This document shows positions 6,842 to 10,904 of a DNA stretch of 10,904 nt, one piece after another. Position 1 is the first letter of the stretch. The number at the start of each line of letters is the position of its first letter. A program made the translations under genes and the position numbers. The notes beneath the pieces are model-generated. The model was not told the origin of the DNA and searched no databases. It saw nothing but the letters and a program-made list of their open reading frames with translations. The stretch comes from Chloroflexia bacterium (GTDB lineage: Bacteria; Chloroflexota; Chloroflexia; Thermobaculales; Thermobaculaceae): assembly GCA_013695265.1 (NCBI GenBank), contig JACDAU010000287.1, positions 1 to 10,904 of the forward strand. The letters are read 5' to 3'.

Positions 6842-6871
6842 GGCGGGTTCGCGCACCCGGCGCGAAACGCC
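6842..6871 (+). other. strong hairpin just upstream of the GNAT ribosome-binding site
   Basis: GGCG (6842-6845) and TTCGCGC (6848-6854) pair with GCGCGAA (6860-6866) and CGCC (6868-6871). That is 11 base pairs with a 2x1 internal loop and a five-base apical loop. It ends nine bases before the GAGGAA Shine-Dalgarno site. A possible -10, TAAACT at 6823-6828, would start transcription just before the stem, making it a 5' terminal mRNA hairpin. Confidence 0.4.
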
Positions 6872-6889
6872 GACCGCTGTGAGGAACGA

Positions 6890-7393
6890 ATGCAACACAC
6901 ATACACCACTCGTGCCGCGCTTGTCGCGGACGTGCCGTTCCTGTGGGAGATGCTATGGGAGGCGGCAGCCGTCTCACCGGAGATTCGCGGGATGGGCCGT
7001 GAACGGGCGTTCGCATTACCGGATGTGGCGCGCTACCTGGAGGACTGGGGCAGGCCGGGCGACGCTGCGGTGGTAGCGGTACCCTCCGACGGCGCATGCC
7101 TCGGCGCCGCGTGGTCCCGCCTGTTTCCCGCGAGCGCCCCTGGCTACGGCTTTGTCGCCGAGGACATCCCCGAGCTGGGTATCGGCGTCTCCCCCCAGTC
7201 GCGCGGACGCGGAATCGGGGGCGCGATGCTGGAAGAACTGAAGGTCACCGCGCGTGCTCAGGGTTATGCGGCGCTCAGCCTGTCCGTCAACCGCGGGAAT
7301 CCCGCTCGTCGCCTGTACGAGCGCCACGGTTTCGAGGACCTCAGCATATCCGCGCCGACCGATAGCTCCGTGACGCTTCTGTGCCGGTTATGA
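6890..7393 (+). CDS. GNAT family N-acetyltransferase
   Basis: The 167-residue protein transfers an acetyl group from acetyl-CoA to an amine. Evidence for the Gcn5-related fold is the N-terminal RAALVADVPFLWEML helix pattern, the beta-4 segment ELGIGVSP leading into the acetyl-CoA pyrophosphate-binding motif Q/RxxGxG (QSRGRGIGGAML, 103-114), and the C-terminal SVNRGNPARRLYERHGF (132-148) typical of motif B. The start is ATG 6890 because GAGGAA at 6881-6886 precedes it and the fold begins immediately; the open frame continues upstream with no conserved residues. The acceptor cannot be predicted; small amines, amino acids, antibiotics and protein N-termini or lysines are all possible. It follows the AcuC-like deacetylase on the same strand, separated by a probable terminator and its own leader, so it is likely transcribed independently. 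Confidence 0.91.
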   Translation: MQHTYTTRAALVADVPFLWEMLWEAAAVSPEIRGMGRERAFALPDVARYLEDWGRPGDAAVVAVPSDGACLGAAWSRLFPASAPGYGFVAEDIPELGIGVSPQSRGRGIGGAMLEELKVTARAQGYAALSLSVNRGNPARRLYERHGFEDLSISAPTDSSVTLLCRL

Positions 7394-7463
7394 TTCTTCA
7401 GCGGTGTTCCAAGAGATATGCCGTACCTATACGCACGGCAGGTTGTCGGCCCCGGCGTGAACA

Positions 7464-7480
7464 CATCCTTCGGGATGATT
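7464..7480 (+). terminator. weak UUCG-loop hairpin downstream of the GNAT gene
   Basis: CATCC (7464-7468), TTCG, GGATG (7473-7477), then ATT. A five-pair stem with a stable tetraloop, 70 bases past the GNAT stop in a convergent spacer. The T-run is minimal, so this is only a candidate 3' end structure. Confidence 0.28.
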
Positions 7481-7516
7481 TCAGCCGTGGACTTTTGGAG
7501 TGATCTCGAAGGAAGG

Positions 7517-7576
7517 GCGTTCAACGGCTGTCAGGGCATGGCGGTGACCCTGGGCGAGCGTTCAACGGAATGCCCT
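7517..7576. repeat. short direct and inverted repeats in the convergent GNAT/kinase spacer
   Basis: GCGTTCAACGG occurs at 7517-7527 and again at 7558-7568. AGGGCAT at 7533-7539 pairs with ATGCCCT at 7570-7576, so the second direct copy lies between the inverted arms. The rest of the 260-bp convergent spacer (7394-7653) shows no convincing gene. Confidence 0.4.
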
Positions 7577-7653
7577 CACGTCCGCCGCCACGCCATCGAG
7601 GAGAGTCGATCCGTCTGTACACAACCTTAGGAGGCGACCGTTCGACCGATTGC

Positions 7654-9534
7654 TTAGTCGGCGGTGGGACGGTCCGTGAGCGGTAGCGCAAAGGTGAAGG
7701 TGCTGCCCTTTCCCTCCTCGGACACCACGCTGATGTTCCCGTGATGGTGACTGATGATGTATCTGCTGATATACAGCCCCATACCGAGCCCGCCGTAATT
7801 GTTTGCCGACGCGTTTTCACCGCGGAAGTAGCGGTCAAATACCTGCGCCTGCTGGTCCTGCGGGATGCCTATCCCGTAATCCGTGACCGACACGACCGCC
7901 TGGTCGCCGTTCTGATCGACGCGAACATCCGCCTCTCTGCGCTCGCTGGCATACTTGATCGCATTGGTCATCAGGTTGGTCATCACCTGCTGGATCCGCT
8001 GCCGATCCCCCAGCACCCACAGGTCCGCCGCTTGGTCCTGCAAGCGAAGCACGAATCCTGGCGAGAAGACGCCGACTTCGCCAGCCACCTCGCTCAGGGC
8101 CGCCACGAGATCGAACGGCGCCACCTGGAACTCGATCGTCCCGCTCTCGATGCGCGACACGTCCAGCAGATCGTCGATGAGGCGGGTCATGCGCTCGATC
8201 TGTCGGTCGATCACCTGTAACGGCCGAAGCGCGACGGTGTCGTTCTTTTGCTGGGCATGCCGATTCAGGATCTGAGAGTATCCGCGCAGCAGGGTAACGG
8301 GCGTCTTGAGCTCGTGAGAGGCGATCGAGAGGAACTGATTCCGCACCGCGAGCGCACGCTCCACCTCGGCGAGGAGGACTGTCCTCTGTTCCTCGGCATG
8401 CTTGCGGCCAGTGATATCAGTCGAGATGCCGCAGACGGCTTTGGGCATCCCCTTACTTGAAAAGAGCGGGAACTTGATGGAGATGTACGTGTGCGGGCCA
8501 TCGTCCTGCGGAACGACCTCTTCCATCGCGATCGGCGCACCGGTCTCCAAGACCTTCAGGTCGTTCGCGCGCAGATCTTCCGCTATCTCCAGTGGGAAAA
8601 TATCCAGGTCGGTTCGGCCGACTGCCTGCTCCCTCGTCACGTGAAACAGCTCCTCGAAGCGACGGTTGACAAGCACGTAACGGCCATCGGCATCCTTGAG
8701 GAAGATCACCGCAGGCGAGTTGTCAAGGATCGACCGGAGGCGCTCCTCGCTCTCCCACAGCGCTTCCCCGGCGTGCTTGCGCTCCGTGATGTCCCCAAAC
8801 GCAAGCACCGCTCCCGAGACGCGTCCGTCCGTGACGATGGGCGCCGAAGTATAGTCAACCGGCAACAGCGCCCCGTCACTACACACGAAGACGTCGTCGT
8901 CATTACGATAGGCCGTGCCGGAGTGCAACGCGCTGAGCAAAGGGCAGTCCTGGGTCGGGAGCCGCGTGCCGTCGGCGTCGCGGCAGTGGATGATGTCGTG
9001 GACGCTCTTTCCCAGCAGGTCCGAATCCCGCCACCCAAGCAATCGCTCGGCGGCGGGATTCAGGAAGGTGAGATTTCCTTCTTGATCCAGGGCGTACAAC
9101 CCTTCGCCCATGCTCCCGGTGATCGCCTGGGAGAAGGTGAGCTGATGGCGTAGCTTCCTCTCACCCGCTTGCACAGCACGCCGCAACGCGCCGATCATTA
9201 CCGTCAGGATGAGCGACAACATCGACAGCGTAATCACCAGCCGCAGCGCCTCATCTGAATAATGAAGCAACTGGCCCGGTGTGGAGAAGTAGTACGCTGA
9301 AAACAGCGCCACGAGGGCGGCGCTCAACAGCCCAGGTCCCAGTCCGTACAGAAGCGTGATGAAGGGCGCGACCAGGATTAGCAGAGCGAGGCTGAAGACG
9401 AACAAAGCGTTCTCAGCCGTCAGTGCGACCGCCAGCATCGCGATCACGGTCAGGACGAGACTGACGCTGATTGCTCCCGCGAGCGCGCGTCGACGGACGA
9501 TAAGGCCCGTTTGCTGGTCGTGTTCAGGCGCCAT
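7654..9534 (-). CDS. membrane-bound hybrid-input sensor histidine kinase (DUF4118-like, PAS-PAS-HisKA-HATPase)
   Basis: The 626-residue kinase autophosphorylates a histidine in response to an unknown signal and passes the phosphate to a response regulator. Residues about 20-118 form four membrane helices of the DUF4118 (KdpD-like) type with very short loops. Two PAS domains follow, about 132-255 and 262-380, each ending in the DIT(E/G)RKHA linker. Then come the dimerisation domain with phospho-accepting H407 in FLSIASHELKTP, the N box (NLMTNAIKY, N520 and N524), the G1 box DYGIGIP (D552) and the G2 box GGLGMGL (581-587). The first PAS has a Cys-rich insert (C184, C197, C218). All catalytic residues are intact. 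Start ATG 9534 has AAAGG about 12 bases upstream. No response regulator lies beside it, so it is an orphan here. It diverges from the TIM-barrel gene. Confidence 0.96.
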   Translation of the reverse strand: MAPEHDQQTGLIVRRRALAGAISVSLVLTVIAMLAVALTAENALFVFSLALLILVAPFITLLYGLGPGLLSAALVALFSAYYFSTPGQLLHYSDEALRLVITLSMLSLILTVMIGALRRAVQAGERKLRHQLTFSQAITGSMGEGLYALDQEGNLTFLNPAAERLLGWRDSDLLGKSVHDIIHCRDADGTRLPTQDCPLLSALHSGTAYRNDDDVFVCSDGALLPVDYTSAPIVTDGRVSGAVLAFGDITERKHAGEALWESEERLRSILDNSPAVIFLKDADGRYVLVNRRFEELFHVTREQAVGRTDLDIFPLEIAEDLRANDLKVLETGAPIAMEEVVPQDDGPHTYISIKFPLFSSKGMPKAVCGISTDITGRKHAEEQRTVLLAEVERALAVRNQFLSIASHELKTPVTLLRGYSQILNRHAQQKNDTVALRPLQVIDRQIERMTRLIDDLLDVSRIESGTIEFQVAPFDLVAALSEVAGEVGVFSPGFVLRLQDQAADLWVLGDRQRIQQVMTNLMTNAIKYASERREADVRVDQNGDQAVVSVTDYGIGIPQDQQAQVFDRYFRGENASANNYGGLGMGLYISRYIISHHHGNISVVSEEGKGSTFTFALPLTDRPTAD

Positions 9535-9649
9535 ACGTCACTGACCTTTCTGCATCAAGGTACCCTCGTCTCAAGGCGCGGCGCCCCACTCTCCGGCAAG
9601 TCGACGCGTATCGCCTGCGACCCAAGGGAGGGTGGACCCCAGTAGTATA

Positions 9650-9677
9650 TTGCCTCGGTGCCAAAACGTGCTAAGAT
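9650..9677 (+). promoter_or_regulatory. sigma-70-like promoter for the TIM-barrel gene
   Basis: TTGCCT (9650-9655) and TAAGAT (9672-9677) are separated by 16 bases, each matching the consensus at most positions. Transcription would begin near 9684, giving a leader of about 30 bases that contains the strong Shine-Dalgarno sequence AAGGAGGAG (9699-9707). Confidence 0.5.
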
Positions 9678-9713
9678 GCGGCGAATATCGACCGCCTGAA
9701 GGAGGAGAATCCG

Positions 9714-10475
9714 ATGCAGTTCGCCATTTCGTCGTGGAGCATGCGCTCTCACATTAATAAAGACTTTCCTGTGCAGGAGTTCGGCTCCCACGTGAAAGCA
9801 TCCTTTGGCGTGGGCGCGGTCGAGGTATGCCAGATGCACATTCCCACGCCCGACGCCCGGCGCCTCGACCAGATCGTGGGAAACTACCAGGCCGCGGGGG
9901 TTCGGGTCGTGAACGTGCCGATCGATGTTGGCGATATCTCGCAGTCGGACGACGTGAAGCGGGAGCACGACCTGCGGCTCATCGAGTTCTGGATCGATGT
10001 CGCGGCGTACCTCGGCTCCCCGGCGGCCCGTGTGAACAGCGGCTCCGGCGATCTTCAGACGGCCATTGATTCGTACACCCGGCTCGCGAGCTATGGCGAG
10101 AAGGCCGGAGTTCGCCTCGTCCTGGAGAATCACGGAGGACTCTCCGCCGACCTCGAGAACGTCCGCACGCTCATGGAGAGCGCAGGGCCGAACTTCGGCA
10201 CGTGTCCGGACTTCGGCAACTTCCCGGAGGAACAGCGCTACGACGGCCTTGCCATGATGGTGCCGCGGGCTGCGATGGTCCACGCCAAGACGTACGACTT
10301 CGACGCGAACGGCAACTTCGACGACTTCGACTTCCCTCGCTGCCTGCAGATCGTCAAGGACGCCGGGTACGCCGGCTATCTCTCCGTCGAGTTCGAAGGC
10401 GACGGCGACCAGACCCAAGGCGTGCAGCAGACAATTGATCTGCTGCGGAAGCTCGATCCATCTATCGCGGCGTAG
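9714..10475 (+). CDS. sugar phosphate isomerase/epimerase family protein (xylose isomerase-like TIM barrel)
   Basis: The 253-residue cytoplasmic protein has the AP-endonuclease-2/xylose isomerase-like TIM barrel. Expected metal and substrate ligands sit at the ends of successive strands: E138 in VLENHGG, D166 in TCPDFGN, H190 with K192 in VHAKTYDF, and E226 in LSVEFEG. The start ATG has a near-perfect Shine-Dalgarno site seven bases upstream and a good promoter, so expression may be strong. There is no signal peptide. The family includes hydroxypyruvate isomerases, inosose dehydratases, sugar epimerases and many of unknown role; a divalent metal is typical. No sugar transporter or dehydrogenase gene adjoins it within the window, so the substrate is open. 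It is divergent from the sensor kinase and convergent with the MscS-like gene. Confidence 0.91.
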   Translation: MQFAISSWSMRSHINKDFPVQEFGSHVKASFGVGAVEVCQMHIPTPDARRLDQIVGNYQAAGVRVVNVPIDVGDISQSDDVKREHDLRLIEFWIDVAAYLGSPAARVNSGSGDLQTAIDSYTRLASYGEKAGVRLVLENHGGLSADLENVRTLMESAGPNFGTCPDFGNFPEEQRYDGLAMMVPRAAMVHAKTYDFDANGNFDDFDFPRCLQIVKDAGYAGYLSVEFEGDGDQTQGVQQTIDLLRKLDPSIAA

Positions 10476-10535
10476 AAGTCAGAGGGACGGCGCGGTGCCT
10501 CGGCCAGGACCTTCGACGCTTCACCAGGGTCAGAT

Positions 10536-10590
10536 ACTGCTCCAGAAGCGAGGGCTGACAAGTTGTGGTCGCCGAAACTTCTGAAGCAGT
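10536..10590. repeat. long imperfect inverted repeat with a nested stem in a convergent spacer
   Basis: The arm ACTGCTCCAGAAG (10536-10548) is complementary to CTTCTGAAGCAGT (10578-10590) at 12 of 13 positions. Inside the 29-base loop, GGC-T-GAC (10553-10559) can pair with GTC-GCC (10568-10573). It lies between the 3' ends of the TIM-barrel and MscS-like genes. No T-run follows on either strand, so it is not a classical terminator; it may block read-through, protect a 3' end, or be a relic of a small mobile repeat. Confidence 0.5.
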
Positions 10591-10677
10591 TCCTTGCGAC
10601 ATGGGCAGTACGGACCGGAGCACGAGACGCGTGGCTTCCAGACCAGACTAGCGCGGTGCGCTCCAATCCTCCCGAGG

Positions 10678-10904
10678 TCATTCTCGCGGACTGCTGGCCC
10701 CAGGTCGGGGGGACCTTGGCGACTGCACGGTCGATTCGAGCAGCACGCCGTTAGGCACGACGGTGATGCCTTCGTCCGTGCTCACGACGGTGTTGACGCT
10801 GCCCGTCCCGCTCACCTCCCCGTTGAGCTGTCCCACCCTGATGGCCTGACCGGGCTGGTACCTTTGCCGCACGTAGTAGCCCGCCAGGATATGGTACACG
10901 ATGG
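10678..10904 (-). CDS. MscS-like mechanosensitive ion channel, 3' part of the gene
   Basis: The gene enters from the right edge; its last 75 or so residues are visible and its N-terminus is outside the window. The frame is open at base 10904, so the internal GTG at 10899 is not needed as a start. The segment AGYYVRQRYQPGQAIRVG followed by GEVSGTGSVNTVVSTDEG and VVPNGVLLESTV matches the end of pore helix TM3 and the beta (Sm-like) domain of MscS channels, including the conserved PN turn. MscS channels open under membrane tension to release solutes. Here the protein ends about 20 residues after that motif in a Pro/Ser/Arg-rich tail, so the C-terminal alpha/beta vestibule of E. coli MscS is missing. 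Short forms of this kind occur in the family, but a frameshift cannot be excluded. Confidence 0.75.
   Translation of the reverse strand, partial: IVYHILAGYYVRQRYQPGQAIRVGQLNGEVSGTGSVNTVVSTDEGITVVPNGVLLESTVQSPRSPRPGASSPRE

Noticed and set aside
7418..7630. 70-codon plus-strand frame in the convergent spacer
   Set aside because: No SD before ATG 7418, no motif, and it spans the repeats described there; not supported as a gene.
9555..10418. Minus-strand frame of 287 codons opposite the TIM-barrel gene
   Set aside because: It is antisense to a gene with complete metal ligands, promoter and SD. Its regular pattern is explained by the coding of the other strand.
10563..10754. 63-codon plus-strand frame over the right convergent spacer
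   Set aside because: It overlaps the inverted repeat and the MscS-like gene on the other strand and has no recognisable features.
1..10904. CRISPR array, tRNA/rRNA genes, insertion sequence, toxin-antitoxin or defence module
   Set aside because: No regularly spaced repeats, cloverleaf-like stretches, transposase motifs or small paired toxin/antitoxin frames were found on reading both strands.

Overview
The window is GC-rich (roughly two thirds G+C by eye) and densely coded. It carries core-type bacterial genes with GTG or ATG starts, several well-formed Shine-Dalgarno (SD) sites and one start that looks leaderless. The gene mix is QueG, MurI, a DHA3-type MFS transporter, an AcuC-like deacetylase, a hybrid PAS histidine kinase with a DUF4118-like membrane region, and a xylose-isomerase-like TIM barrel. 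Together with a GTAGGGGCG-type intergenic palindrome, this would fit a Chloroflexota bacterium (Thermomicrobia-like). That placement is inference from style, not from a marker gene.

Left block, minus strand (1-1661): queG (epoxyqueuosine reductase) is followed, with a 4-base GTGA overlap, by a small predicted secreted protein, and then by a possible third frame running off the left edge. A divergent, apparently non-coding spacer of about 270 bp (1662-1935) contains no convincing promoter.

Plus-strand block (1936-7393): an endonuclease/exonuclease/phosphatase-fold hydrolase, then murI (glutamate racemase) after a 36-bp gap holding a -10-like TACAAT. A 363-bp gene-free leader with several dyads precedes an MFS transporter. 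Next come an AcuC-like histone-deacetylase-family protein and a GNAT acetyltransferase, separated by a 228-bp spacer with a hairpin, an overlapping palindrome cluster and a second hairpin just before the GNAT ribosome-binding site.

Right block: a 626-residue membrane sensor histidine kinase is encoded on the minus strand (7654-9534) with no adjacent response regulator. A divergent spacer carries the best sigma-70-like promoter in the window, driving a sugar phosphate isomerase/epimerase-family TIM barrel (9714-10475). A convergent spacer with a long imperfect inverted repeat separates this from the 3' end of an MscS-like mechanosensitive channel gene that enters from the right edge on the minus strand.

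I see no mobile element, CRISPR array, rRNA or tRNA, and no multi-gene system that looks new. The genes are individually recognisable and mostly unlinked in function. The most interesting material is in the spacers: dyad clusters upstream of the MFS and GNAT genes, the inverted repeat at the right convergent junction, and a possible acetyltransferase/deacetylase neighbour pair.
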